Assembly: GCA_036490955.1 (NCBI GenBank)
Contig: DASXCX010000080.1
Span: forward strand, 6,795-70,794
Direction of reading: 5' to 3'
From: CAIKMD01 sp036490955
GTDB taxonomy: Bacteria; Pseudomonadota; Alphaproteobacteria; ATCC43930; CGMCC-115725
DNA: 64,000 nucleotides
Part shown: one piece after another, positions 18,425 through 27,271 of the stretch
Layout of the letters: each line of letters starts with the position of its first letter
Numbering within the stretch: position 1 is the first letter of the stretch
The notes under the pieces: model-generated
Database searches by the model: none
The model's input: the letters and a program-made list of their open reading frames with translations, nothing else
What the model was told of the DNA's origin: nothing
Program-made: the position numbers and the translations under genes

Positions 18425-19348
18425 GTGAACAAGAACCTGTTTTGGTATCCGGCGCTCGGCGCCGCGTTCGCCATGCCTTTCTACTCCTTACCAGCGAATG
18501 CCCACGGATTTGCCGGGCAGCGCTTCTTTCCGGCCACGATCCAGACGGACGATCCATTCGTCGCCGACGAGATGTCGTTGCCGACTGTGACCGTCAATCC
18601 AAAAGCACAAGATGGATCGCGCGAAAGCGATATCGGCTTCGATATCGCAAAGCGCATCACGCCTAATTTCGGATTGACCGCCGCCGATCAATGGAAATAT
18701 ATCCGCGTCCCGGGGGCGCCTCATCAATACGGCTTCGACAATCTCGAAACGGGCGCGCAATACCAACTCTTCGTCGACGCGTCGCATGAGGCGATGGCGC
18801 TCGTCGGGCTCGACGCGAGTTGGGCACACACTGGTCGGGTCAATGGCGCCGGCGCCGACGATTTCACCACGCTGTCGCCGGCGTTCGATTTCGGCAAGGG
18901 CTTTGGGGATTTGCCGGACTGGCTGAGCTATGCGCGGCCATTCGCCATAACCGCCAATCTCGGATTCGATTTCCCAACCAAGACCGAAAGTGCCGGCAAT
19001 CCCAATCCGAACAATTTCACCGCCGGCGCGGCCCTCGAATACAGCTTCGAGTATCTGGAACATCACGTGAAGGATATCGGATTTGGTGCGCCATTCGACC
19101 GCATGATCGCGTTAGTCGAATGGACCTCGACGACCAATCTCAATCGTGTGCCGAATGGCAGCGTCACTACCGGCATCATCGCGCCGGGGTTGATCTGGGC
19201 GGGGCAACATTATCAGCTCGGCGCCGAACTGCTCGTGCCCTACGGCAACAGCGCCCAAGGTCACGGGATCGGCGGTGTCCTGCAATTCCATCTCTATCTC
19301 GACGATCTTTTCCCCAACAGCATCGGCAAGCCGATATTCGGAGATTGA
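18425..19348 (+). CDS. Outer-membrane/transporter-like protein of copper island
   Basis: This 307-residue protein has a signal peptide (ALGAAFAMPFYSLPANAHG) and many alternating strands (ITPNFGLTAADQW, FAITANLGFDFPTKT, LEYSFEYLEHHV, YQLGAELLVPYGN), ending in FGD, as expected of an outer-membrane beta-barrel. A GTG at 18425 after GGAAAG is the best start. It precedes copC by two bases, so it probably belongs to copper or nickel handling. No exact family is recognised. Confidence 0.68.
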   Translation: MNKNLFWYPALGAAFAMPFYSLPANAHGFAGQRFFPATIQTDDPFVADEMSLPTVTVNPKAQDGSRESDIGFDIAKRITPNFGLTAADQWKYIRVPGAPHQYGFDNLETGAQYQLFVDASHEAMALVGLDASWAHTGRVNGAGADDFTTLSPAFDFGKGFGDLPDWLSYARPFAITANLGFDFPTKTESAGNPNPNNFTAGAALEYSFEYLEHHVKDIGFGAPFDRMIALVEWTSTTNLNRVPNGSVTTGIIAPGLIWAGQHYQLGAELLVPYGNSAQGHGIGGVLQFHLYLDDLFPNSIGKPIFGD

Positions 19349-19350
19349 TC

Positions 19351-19716
19351 ATGCGTAATTCGAAATTTCGCGTAGCGCTGTCCCTATTATTGCTCGCGGC
19401 CGCAACGCCCCGCGCCTTCGCCCACGCTTTCCCCGATCACGCGCAACCGGCGGTTGGCAGTACCGTCTCGCCCGCGCCGGCTGAACTCAAAATCTGGTTT
19501 ACGGGGAAACTCGAGCCGGCCTTCAGCAAGCTCGATGTTCGGGATGCGAGCGGCGCTGGGGTCGATAAAGGCGATGCGGCGGTCGATCCGCAGGACGCGA
19601 CTCTCCTTCACGTCTCGCTAAAGCCATTGCCGGCCGGCACTTATAAGGTTCATTGGCATGCGGTTTCGGTCGATACGCATGCGACCGACGGCGATTTCAC
19701 CTTCTCGGTGAAGTAG
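19351..19716 (+). CDS. copC: CopC-type periplasmic copper-binding protein
   Basis: This 121-residue protein has a signal peptide cleaved to expose an N-terminal His (AFAHAFPDHAQPAVGS), the start of the CopC cupredoxin-like fold. LKIWFTGKLEPAFSKLDV and the C-terminal VSVDTHATDGDFTFSV supply the other family motifs; the DTH region provides Cu(II) ligands. It stands before copD. Confidence 0.93.
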   Translation: MRNSKFRVALSLLLLAAATPRAFAHAFPDHAQPAVGSTVSPAPAELKIWFTGKLEPAFSKLDVRDASGAGVDKGDAAVDPQDATLLHVSLKPLPAGTYKVHWHAVSVDTHATDGDFTFSVK

Positions 19717-19744
19717 CCGCGAGCGCTCTGACAGAGCTAAAGCG

Positions 19745-20707
19745 ATGGATCCGTTGCTTATCGCTACGCGCGTATTGCATTTCGCCGGCGCGCTGTCGCT
19801 CGTCGGCGTGCTGGGCTTTGCCGCGTTCGTCGCCGATCTCCCGTCGCCGCGGCTGGCGCGGCAACTCCGTGTCGCAGGGCGGTCGAGTGCCGCGCTGTTG
19901 CTCCTGACGGCGCCGCTCTGGCTCATTCTCGTCGCCGAGAATATGAGCGCGGAAGCGCTGCCCGCGACAATTTCCCATGGCGTGCCGAGGGTCGTCTTGC
20001 TCGACACGCAATTCGGACGCGCGCTGGGATTGCGCTTCGTCCTCACGCTGGTGCTGCTGCCGTTGCTCGCGCGGCTCGGTAAGGATCGTGTGCTCGATCG
20101 CGCGGCGGTTCTGCTTGCCGCGGTGAGCGTCGCGGCGATTGCCTGGCAGGGGCATGCGGGCGACGAACTCGGCCGCGACGCGGTGATTCATCTCACCGCC
20201 GACGCGGCGCATCTGCTCGCCGCCGGACTCTGGCTCGGCGCGTTGCTGCCGCTGATGCTCTTGCTCCGCGACACGATCGAGATCGATCAGCGCTACGAAG
20301 CAGCGAAGCGGTTTTCGATGCTCGGTGTCATCTGTGTCGCGGCGTTGCTGCCGAGCGGCATCGTCAATGCTTATTACCTTGTCGGCTCGGTACCGGCGCT
20401 GATCGGTACCGTCTACGGCCAGATACTGCTGCTGAAGCTCGTCATCGTGCTGGCGATGTTGGCGCTCGCCACCGTCAATCGCGGGTACCTCGTGCCGCGC
20501 CTCGCCGCGCGCGACGATCACGCTGCGCGGCGCCTCGCGCGGCATTCGGGCATCGAAGCCCTACTGGGGCTCGGCGTGATCGCAATCGTCGCGGTGCTCG
20601 GCACGATGGAGCCGGCGCTGCATGAGCCGGTTGTTTGGCCGTTTGGCGCCGTGTCACCGGCCGATTCATCGCCGGCCATGCCGGCCGATCACATGCATCA
20701 GGATTAA
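19745..20707 (+). CDS. copD: CopD-type copper transport membrane protein
   Basis: This 320-residue inner-membrane protein has about eight helices and CopD features: VLHFAGALSLVGVLGF, IAWQGHAGDE, HLTADAAHLLAAGLWLGALLPL, and a His-rich end (MPADHMHQD). CopD is thought to move copper received from CopC across the membrane. Order copC-copD-PCuAC supports this. Confidence 0.92.
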   Translation: MDPLLIATRVLHFAGALSLVGVLGFAAFVADLPSPRLARQLRVAGRSSAALLLLTAPLWLILVAENMSAEALPATISHGVPRVVLLDTQFGRALGLRFVLTLVLLPLLARLGKDRVLDRAAVLLAAVSVAAIAWQGHAGDELGRDAVIHLTADAAHLLAAGLWLGALLPLMLLLRDTIEIDQRYEAAKRFSMLGVICVAALLPSGIVNAYYLVGSVPALIGTVYGQILLLKLVIVLAMLALATVNRGYLVPRLAARDDHAARRLARHSGIEALLGLGVIAIVAVLGTMEPALHEPVVWPFGAVSPADSSPAMPADHMHQD

Positions 20708-20722
20708 GTGAAGGAGAGGGTG

Positions 20723-21238
20723 ATGAAGGCTATTCTTGTCATGGCGGCAGCGGCTTTGCTCGCGTCACCGGTTTGGGCCGATTCGAACGGCATCAAGGTC
20801 GACCAGGTTTGGGCGCGTGCGACGCCCGGCGCCGTTAAGACCGGCGCGATCTATCTCACCATTACCAATACCGGCACGACGCCGGATACGCTCGAAGGAG
20901 CGGTGAGCACGTCAGTGGCCGAGCATGCCGATCTGCATGAGGAGAAGATGGCCAACGGCGTGATGGAGATGCGACCGGTGGAATCGTTAACCATCGCGCC
21001 GGGCAAGAGCGTCATCTTGGAGCCGAATGGCTATCACATCATGCTGACCGGGTTGAAGGCACCGCTTAAAGAAGGCCAGACCGTGCCGCTGACTCTGACC
21101 TTTGACCATGCGGGCCAGCAGCAGGTCATCGCTTCGGTTGCCAAAGTCGGGGCGATGCACGCGGATGAGAGGAGCGGTGTTGGCGCGGCGCCCGCTGGAG
21201 CCCCCGATATGTCCTCGATGCCGGGCATGTCGCACTGA
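20723..21238 (+). CDS. PCu(A)C copper chaperone
   Basis: This 171-residue exported protein (signal ending SPVWADS) has the PCuAC copper-binding pattern: AEHADLHEEKMANGVMEMRPV supplies His and Met ligands and GYHIMLTGLK the H-x-M pair. An extra tail ends in PDMSSMPGMSH, Met/His-rich and a likely second Cu site. AAGGAGAGG precedes the ATG. In the periplasm such chaperones feed Cu(I) to cytochrome oxidase. Confidence 0.92.
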   Translation: MKAILVMAAAALLASPVWADSNGIKVDQVWARATPGAVKTGAIYLTITNTGTTPDTLEGAVSTSVAEHADLHEEKMANGVMEMRPVESLTIAPGKSVILEPNGYHIMLTGLKAPLKEGQTVPLTLTFDHAGQQQVIASVAKVGAMHADERSGVGAAPAGAPDMSSMPGMSH

Positions 21239-21392
21239 CGAGTCGAATCAGAGTCGTCGCAATACGTGTCGACGCAATACGAGTCGCGTGTATCGAATCG
21301 TCATGACGAAAATGACATGCAATATCGTCGCGGCACTCGATGACGGAACCGTCGCGACCTATGCGGTCGTTCTGTTGAGAGCCCGAATCGGC

Positions 21393-21471
21393 TTTTATTA
21401 TTTTCAATAAATTATTTTAATATCAATATATTGTATTATATTGTTGATATTATAGATCATGATGATTTATC
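21393..21471. other. AT-rich island with imperfect inverted repeat
   Basis: In the 363-base gap 21239-21601, about 80 bases are almost pure A/T in a strongly GC-rich genome. AATATCAATATA (21419-21430) and TATATTGTTGATATT (21437-21451) form an inverted repeat with a 3-base bulge. Upstream, 21240-21300 has degenerate repeats of CGAGTC/CGCAATACG. No coding frame or known RNA is evident. It may be the promoter region of the following gene or a site for a silencing protein. Confidence 0.5.
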
Positions 21472-21601
21472 CACGTTAAGCACGTCGCGCGAAACGCGTC
21501 GCGAGAGCGCTTTCACGTCAGCGAAATTGAAGCTGCACAAATCCGTCATGCGCCGCTGCTACGTCGTTCACGTCGTCCCATGCATTGTTCGAGGACACGG
21601 A

Positions 21602-22024
21602 ATGACAGCGTTTCCTGCAAAACACCAAAAGCTTCAGGCCGCGATGAAGAACGGTCTGATGAATTTCATCAGCGCGACGAAAGCCAGCAAGCCGCGGCGT
21701 CGGCCGCATCTCTGGCTGGTGCCGCCGGCGTCGAAGCCATTGCCAGCGCCGCAAGTCGCGCAAATCGATCCGGTGGCGCTCACGGTCCTGGCGGTCAATC
21801 GGCTGGGCCTCGCGACCTTCCGCAGCTCGACGAGCGGTAAGGTCGCGACGGTGTCCGTGCCGGACGCGCGCACGGCCGAGATTTTCCGAGCCGCGTTGCG
21901 CGAGATGGAGAAGATCCGCCGTACCGATCGGCTGGTCGACGTGGTTGTCGCCGGCGATGATGGCGCCGCGCCGGGACCCGGCGATCGAGCGGGCAATCGA
22001 GGTCGCGATGCAGTCAAAGCTTGA
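21602..22024 (+). CDS. Hypothetical protein
   Basis: This 140-residue protein has a basic N-terminal third with a proline-rich part and a more ordered middle (DPVALTVLAVNRLGLATFRS, TAEIFRAALREMEKIRR). I do not recognise a family. The last 17 bases overlap the start of pmtA in another frame. An intrinsic-terminator-like hairpin begins six bases after its stop. Confidence 0.5.
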   Translation: MTAFPAKHQKLQAAMKNGLMNFISATKASKPRRRPHLWLVPPASKPLPAPQVAQIDPVALTVLAVNRLGLATFRSSTSGKVATVSVPDARTAEIFRAALREMEKIRRTDRLVDVVVAGDDGAAPGPGDRAGNRGRDAVKA

Positions 22025-22601
22025 AATCAAGGGCGCGGAAAGCGCCCTTTTTTTTCGTCATTGGCTGCGGCATCCGCTCGAAATCGGCGCCTTCCTGCCG
22101 TCGAGCGCGGCGGTTGGCCGCGCGATGGCGAAAGCGGCCGCCTTCGATCGGCCCGGGATGGTTCTGGAACTCGGCGGCGGCACCGGAGCGGTGACCGCGA
22201 GCCTGCTCGAAGCAGGCTGTGCGCCGGAGCGGCTGATCGTGGTCGAGCGTGAAACTGCGCTTGCCGCGATGCTGCGGCGGCGCTTCGGCGGGTTGCGGAT
22301 CGTCGAGGGCGACGCTTGCGCGATCGACATCATCCTCGCCGAGCACGGCATTACCAAGCTCGCGGCGATCGTCTCCTCTCTGCCGATCAAATGGTTCCCC
22401 ATCGCCGGCCAGCGAGCGGTGATCGCGCCATGTCTCGATATCGCCGGCGAGGACGGCAGCTTCATCCAGCTGACCAATGCGTTGGTCTCGCCGGTGGCGA
22501 TGAGCGCGCTCGACCTCGACGGGTGCGAGATCGCGCGGGTGTGGTCGCAATTCCCGCCGGTGCAGATCTGGCGCTATCGGCGCCGGCGAGGACTCGCATG
22601 A
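22008..22601 (+). CDS. pmtA: Phospholipid N-methyltransferase (PmtA-like)
   Basis: This 197-residue class I SAM-dependent methyltransferase resembles Rhodobacter/Sinorhizobium PmtA, which methylates phosphatidylethanolamine towards phosphatidylcholine. The N-terminal helix region (ALFFRHWLRHPLEIGAF, LPSSAAVGRAMA) is followed by the SAM loop VLELGGGTGAVT and IVSSLPIKWF. It is coupled to the next gene by ATGA. Its first codons contain a terminator-like hairpin. Confidence 0.8.
   Translation: MQSKLEIKGAESALFFRHWLRHPLEIGAFLPSSAAVGRAMAKAAAFDRPGMVLELGGGTGAVTASLLEAGCAPERLIVVERETALAAMLRRRFGGLRIVEGDACAIDIILAEHGITKLAAIVSSLPIKWFPIAGQRAVIAPCLDIAGEDGSFIQLTNALVSPVAMSALDLDGCEIARVWSQFPPVQIWRYRRRRGLA
22031..22055 (+). 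terminator. Intrinsic-terminator-like hairpin inside the 5' end of pmtA
   Basis: GGGCGC GGAAA GCGCCC is followed directly by eight T residues, a textbook intrinsic terminator shape. It lies six bases after the stop of the 140-residue gene but inside codons 8-16 of pmtA. It may end the upstream transcript or attenuate pmtA. Confidence 0.75.
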
Positions 22602-23416
22602 TGACCCATTTGCAAGCGATCAATCGTTTTCGCTCGATCTGGATCTCCGACTTCCATTTGGGAACCCGCGGATGCAAAGCAGAATTCCTCCTCGATTTCC
22701 TGCGCCATACCGAATCCGAATACCTTTACCTCGTGGGCGATATCGTCGACGGTTGGAGGCTCAAGAAGTCGTGGTACTGGGCCCAAAGCCACAACGACGT
22801 TATCCAAAAGATCCTCCGCAAGGCGCGGAAGGGGACGAAGGTCATCTACGTTCCCGGCAATCACGACGAGATGCTACGCGACTACACCGGACTGCAGTTC
22901 GGTGGCGTGATGGTCGAATCCGAAGTCATCCATATGACCGCGGATGGCCGCCGCATGCTCGTCATCCATGGCGACGCCTTCGACGGCGTCGTTCGATATG
23001 CTCGCTGGTTGGCTCTCTTGGGCGATTGGGCCTACGACCTGATGCTCAAGATAAACAATTGGTACAACCACGCGCGGCGTCACCTCGGCTATCCTTACTG
23101 GTCGCTCTCGGCCTATCTCAAATCGCGCGTCAAAAACGCGGTGCAATTCGTCGGCGATTATGCCAATGCGATCACCGCCGAGGCCCGGGCGCGCAAGGTC
23201 GACGGCATCATCTGCGGCCATATCCACCAGGCCGAGATGCGCGACATGAACGGCGTGCTCTACTGCAACGATGGCGATTGGGTCGAAAGCTGCACCGCCT
23301 TGGTCGAGCACTTCGACGGTTCGCTCGAAATCCTGCACTGGATGACGCTGCGCGCCTGCGATCCTTTCAATCCGCCGGATCAGCGCGAGCTCGAGCTGAT
23401 TGAAGAGGACGCATGA
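22598..23416 (+). CDS. UDP-2,3-diacylglucosamine pyrophosphatase-like metallophosphoesterase (LpxH2 type)
   Basis: This 272-residue metallophosphoesterase carries all five motif blocks: SDFHLGT, GDIVDGW, PGNHDE, VIHGDAFD and CGHIHQAE. Size and the WISDFHLG start match the LpxH-like (LpxH2) group, which hydrolyses UDP-diacylglucosamine in lipid A synthesis or a related lipid. ATGA joins it to pmtA and another ATGA to the glycosyltransferase, so the three form a membrane-lipid operon. Confidence 0.85.
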   Translation: MMTHLQAINRFRSIWISDFHLGTRGCKAEFLLDFLRHTESEYLYLVGDIVDGWRLKKSWYWAQSHNDVIQKILRKARKGTKVIYVPGNHDEMLRDYTGLQFGGVMVESEVIHMTADGRRMLVIHGDAFDGVVRYARWLALLGDWAYDLMLKINNWYNHARRHLGYPYWSLSAYLKSRVKNAVQFVGDYANAITAEARARKVDGIICGHIHQAEMRDMNGVLYCNDGDWVESCTALVEHFDGSLEILHWMTLRACDPFNPPDQRELELIEEDA

Positions 23417-24414
23417 AGATTCTGTTGGCCAGCGACGCTTGGCCACCACAGGTCAATGGCGTCGTGCGCACGATGCTGACGGTGATGCGGGAGCTCGAAG
23501 CGCTCGGGCACACGGTCGTCACCCTGACGCCCGATCAGTGCTTCACGGTGGCGTGTCCCTTCTACAAGGAGATCAGGCTGGCGATTAACCCGGGCGGCGC
23601 CGTCGGGCGGATAATCGAGGAGACCAAGCCCGATGCGATCCATATCGTCACCGAAGGTCCGATCGGTATCGCGGCGCGGCGCTGGTGTATGCGGCATGGG
23701 CTGCGCTTCACCACCGCCTATCACACGCGCTTCCCGGAATATCTCGCGGTCCGCTGCATCGCGCCGCAACGCTTCACCTATGCGTTGCTGCGCCGCTTTC
23801 ATGCGCCTGCGGTGCGGGTGATGGTCGCGACGGAATCGGTACGGCGCGAGCTCGCCGGTCATGGCTTTAACAATCTCGCGCCATGGGGCCGCGGGGTCGA
23901 TCCGCTCCTGTTCGATCCGGAGCTTCGTGACGAGAAGCCGGAGTTCCAGCGGCCGATCTTTCTCTATGTCGGCCGCGTCGCGCATGAGAAGAATCTTCCG
24001 GCTTTCCTCGGCCTCGATCTGCCTGGCTCGAAAGTCGTGGTCGGCGAGGGGCCGGCACTCGCCACGCTGAAAGCGCGTTTCCCCGACGTCCATTTTCTCG
24101 GCAAGCGCGAAGGCCAGTCTTTGGCGAAGGCTTATGCCTCGGCCGACGTTTTCGTTTTCCCGAGCCGCACCGACACTTTCGGTCTGGTAATGCTGGAAGC
24201 GCTCGCCTCGGGCGTGCCGGTCGCAGCCTATCCGGTACCGGGTCCGCTCGACGTGCTGGGCGGCAGCGATGCCGGCGCGCTCGATGAGGATTTGCAACGC
24301 GCGGCGCTCAAAGCGCTCGAATTACCGAGGGCGCGCTGCCGCGAGCATGCGCTGCGCTTCACCTGGTCGGCTTGCGCGCGCCAGTTCCTCGATCAGCTCT
24401 GTCCCGCGCGCTAG
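23413..24414 (+). CDS. GT4-family glycosyltransferase
   Basis: This 333-residue GT-B glycosyltransferase starts with SDAWPPQVNGVVRTM, the glycine-loop region of group 1 transferases, and has FLYVGRVAHEKN and the EX7E-type SRTDTFGLVMLEALASG donor site. It resembles enzymes that glycosylate diacylglycerol or glucuronosyl-lipids. Its place after a lipid methyltransferase and LpxH-like enzyme suggests glycolipid synthesis. Confidence 0.86.
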   Translation: MKILLASDAWPPQVNGVVRTMLTVMRELEALGHTVVTLTPDQCFTVACPFYKEIRLAINPGGAVGRIIEETKPDAIHIVTEGPIGIAARRWCMRHGLRFTTAYHTRFPEYLAVRCIAPQRFTYALLRRFHAPAVRVMVATESVRRELAGHGFNNLAPWGRGVDPLLFDPELRDEKPEFQRPIFLYVGRVAHEKNLPAFLGLDLPGSKVVVGEGPALATLKARFPDVHFLGKREGQSLAKAYASADVFVFPSRTDTFGLVMLEALASGVPVAAYPVPGPLDVLGGSDAGALDEDLQRAALKALELPRARCREHALRFTWSACARQFLDQLCPAR

Positions 24415-24427
24415 CGTGACAAATTAT

Positions 24428-26806
24428 CTAAAGGGGCGCCTCGACCAGCAGTACGGGCTCTTCCGGCCGCAGCGGTAGGGCGAACTTGCCGTGCATCGGG
24501 ATGGGCGCGAAAGCGGTCCCTCCGGTGCGGCGCGCGACCAGCCAATGGAGCGCCGCCGGAATACGCAGCTCGGGCGCAATCTCCGCCAAAGCCACACCAA
24601 GCGACTGCGCGATTTCGACATTGCTGCGCCGTCCGTCGATCGCGGCGAGAAAGCGCTGCGTCTGCGGTGAAGGTTCGTAAGTAATGGTGCGGCCATTGCG
24701 CAGCAAGACCGGCAATTTCGCGCCGGGCTCTATGGCGTGCGCGAGCGCGTGGCCTCCGAATTCGCTCATCGCCGAGAGGATCGCCTCGGGCTCGGCCGGG
24801 TCGAGCGCGGCGTTCGCCACGCGCGTCGCGTAAAACGTATGCAGCGCGAGGCTGCCGTCGAGCGCTTCGGCCATATCCTCGCGCTGCGGCTGCGGCAGGC
24901 GGGCGAGCCGGACGCGCTCGTCGGGATTGCCGATATAGAGATCGAGATCGTATTGCAGGGAACAGGTCGCGGGCGCGGCCTTGTAGGTGCCGAAAGCCTG
25001 AAGATGCAGCCCCGCGCCGCTGAGGAAATCGCGCACGCCCGATGCCGTATAGGCGCGATCCTGATCGTGCAGCAGCGTGTCCCAGAGATTCGTGTCGTCT
25101 TTCAGATAAGCCGCCTGGATATTCTCCCACCCTTCGCACAGCCGGAATGGGTTCGTTGCCGGCAAATGGGCGAGGATGTCGCGTGCGAGGGCGAGCTTCT
25201 GCTCGCGATCGTCGATGCCGGCGGTCGCGCCGCGCAGCACCTCCTGCATCGCATAGATATGCGCGCGGCCGGGAAGGCCGTAGAGCATCAGCGCCATGCC
25301 GCCATCGGGCGCCAGCATGGCTTCGAGGGCGCGCAGGCCCGCTTCGGGATCGGGCAGATGGTGGAGCACGCCGAGGCAAGTGATGTAGTCGAAGGCGTCG
25401 AGGCCAAGCTGCGGTGCTTCGAGCAGCGAAGCGTTGACGAATCGGATATTCGTCAGGCGACGCATCTTCGCGCGCGCCTCGGCGATCGAGAGGCTCGCCG
25501 AGGAAAGATCGAGCGCGACGATGTCGGACGGCGTGTGACGCAACTGCTCGCCGAGCCACATGACACTGTCGCCGGTGCCGCAACCAGCAACGAGCACGCG
25601 CAAGCCTTTGCCGAAATCGCGCCCGCCGGCGAAGCAATATTGATTGACCTTGGCGAGAATGTCGGGTGGCGTGACATAGCGCACGTAGCGCTCGCCTTCG
25701 GGATCGCGTGCCGGGAAAGGCAGGCTTTCGTATTGTCCGCGCACGCCGCTATGCGATGCCTCTCTCATGCGCTCGCGCAACAATGCGCCGCTGCGCTCGC
25801 CCGCCCGCGCGTGCAGCGCGCCGCCGAGATTCTTGCGCGCCTCGCCGTAGTCCGGCCGCAGCGCTAGCGCACGTTCGTAGCGGGCGATCGCGTCGTCGAA
25901 GCGGCCGATGTTTTGCAACGCCGCGCCGAGATTGTTGAGAATCTCGACATCTTCGGGCTGCAACGCCAGTGCGCGCTCGAAACAGGCGATCGCGTTTGCG
26001 TACTCGCCCTTTTTATCGAGCACGAGACCGAGGCCGTTGTGCGCCTCGCCATAATCACGCCGCAGCGAAATTGCGCGTTCGAGATGCGTCGCCGCGGCGT
26101 CGAGTTCGCCCATCTCATGCAGAACGTTGCCGAGATTGGCGCAAGCCTCGGCGAAATCCGGCCTGACGGCGAACGCGCGCTCATAAGACGCGCGTGCGTC
26201 AGCGAGCTTGCCGAGATCGTGCAGCGCGTTGCCGAGGTTGTTCATCGCCTCGGCGTAATCGGGTCGAAGGGCAAGGGCACGTTCGTAGCGCGTGATCGCC
26301 TCGCCTGCCTTGCCCTGCTCGCGCAGGGCATTGCCGAGATTCATTTGGCCTTCGGCATAGTCGGGATTATGCGCCAAGGCGCGTTTGTGGAGACCGATCG
26401 CGTCTTCGGCGCGGCCTTGCATCAATCGCAGATTGCCCAGATTGCTCAAGGCTTCGACGTAATCGGCCTTCAGCGTCAGCGCCCGCTCGTAATGCGCGGT
26501 GGCTTCGTCGATCCGGCCGAGCGCGGCGAGCGCGAGGCCGCGGTTGTTGTGGAAGAACGGCACAGCGTCGGTAATCGCGATCGCCTGGCCGATAAGATCG
26601 ATCGCGCTGAGCGGCTCGCCGCGCTGATAGGCAAGTACGCCGAGGAGATGAAGACTGTCCGCGTGGCGCGGGTCGCGCGCCAGGATCTGGCGATAGAGCC
26701 GCTCGGCTTCGGCGTAATGCCCGCTTTGATGCAGGCGGAGCGCCTCGTTGAAGCTGTCTTGCGCGCCGCCGCCCTTTTTGGCAAGCCGCCGTTCAACCCG
26801 GCTCAT
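24428..26806 (-). CDS. TPR-repeat protein fused to a SAM-dependent methyltransferase
   Basis: This 792-residue protein has about nine to ten 34-residue tetratricopeptide repeats (each like YAEAMNNLGNALHDLGK) over residues 20-350. A class I methyltransferase domain follows with VLVAGCGTGDSVMWLGEQL near residue 400 and YITCLGVLHHLPDPEAGL. The last 150 residues form another region with a PxxRF-like winged part and unknown role. Such proteins are common in Rhodospirillales; the substrate is unknown. Confidence 0.85.
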   Translation of the reverse strand: MSRVERRLAKKGGGAQDSFNEALRLHQSGHYAEAERLYRQILARDPRHADSLHLLGVLAYQRGEPLSAIDLIGQAIAITDAVPFFHNNRGLALAALGRIDEATAHYERALTLKADYVEALSNLGNLRLMQGRAEDAIGLHKRALAHNPDYAEGQMNLGNALREQGKAGEAITRYERALALRPDYAEAMNNLGNALHDLGKLADARASYERAFAVRPDFAEACANLGNVLHEMGELDAAATHLERAISLRRDYGEAHNGLGLVLDKKGEYANAIACFERALALQPEDVEILNNLGAALQNIGRFDDAIARYERALALRPDYGEARKNLGGALHARAGERSGALLRERMREASHSGVRGQYESLPFPARDPEGERYVRYVTPPDILAKVNQYCFAGGRDFGKGLRVLVAGCGTGDSVMWLGEQLRHTPSDIVALDLSSASLSIAEARAKMRRLTNIRFVNASLLEAPQLGLDAFDYITCLGVLHHLPDPEAGLRALEAMLAPDGGMALMLYGLPGRAHIYAMQEVLRGATAGIDDREQKLALARDILAHLPATNPFRLCEGWENIQAAYLKDDTNLWDTLLHDQDRAYTASGVRDFLSGAGLHLQAFGTYKAAPATCSLQYDLDLYIGNPDERVRLARLPQPQREDMAEALDGSLALHTFYATRVANAALDPAEPEAILSAMSEFGGHALAHAIEPGAKLPVLLRNGRTITYEPSPQTQRFLAAIDGRRSNVEIAQSLGVALAEIAPELRIPAALHWLVARRTGGTAFAPIPMHGKFALPLRPEEPVLLVEAPL

Positions 26807-26830
26807 CGTTGCCGGCCTTTCGCGCCAGGA

Positions 26831-27256
26831 TCAAAATGCAGCGCACGCCTCGCTCGTGATCACGCCGACCGAGCGTTGCTTGAATTGCGCGCGATAGGCG
26901 TTGATGACGCTGCCAATCCGCGTCCTGAGATCGGATTCCGGATCGGCAACGACGAGCAGAATCTTACTCGGCTCGTGGATCAGCTTGCCACTCGCCTGAT
27001 CGTACCATTGCCCGGTGCCGTCCATCACGGTGAAGCCGTCGGGAAATTGCGGCGTGATCGCACGCGCCGCGAAAGCATCCCATTCCGCGTCGGTCAGCGG
27101 TCCGCGGCCCGCGATGTCGCGGCCGAAGAAAATCTGGGCGATGGTGTAGCGCCCTTGTCCCGGCAGAGGGCAGGCCGGCGCTGCCGCTTGTTTCGGCGCC
27201 GACATGGCGCATGCGGCCAAGCCGAGCGCGCAGAAAAGGGCGAAGATACGGTGCAC
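26831..27256 (-). CDS. DUF3574 lipoprotein
   Basis: This 141-residue protein has a lipoprotein signal with lipobox GLAAC (Cys about residue 16). The mature part has the DUF3574 pattern: IAQIFFGRDIAGRGPLTDAEWDAFAARAITPQFPDGFTV, with GQW and a C-terminal QRSVGVITSEACAAF. The role is unknown; some relatives are encoded near stress genes. Confidence 0.8.
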   Translation of the reverse strand: MHRIFALFCALGLAACAMSAPKQAAAPACPLPGQGRYTIAQIFFGRDIAGRGPLTDAEWDAFAARAITPQFPDGFTVMDGTGQWYDQASGKLIHEPSKILLVVADPESDLRTRIGSVINAYRAQFKQRSVGVITSEACAAF

Positions 27257-27271
27257 GGGGCTGTTTCGCGT

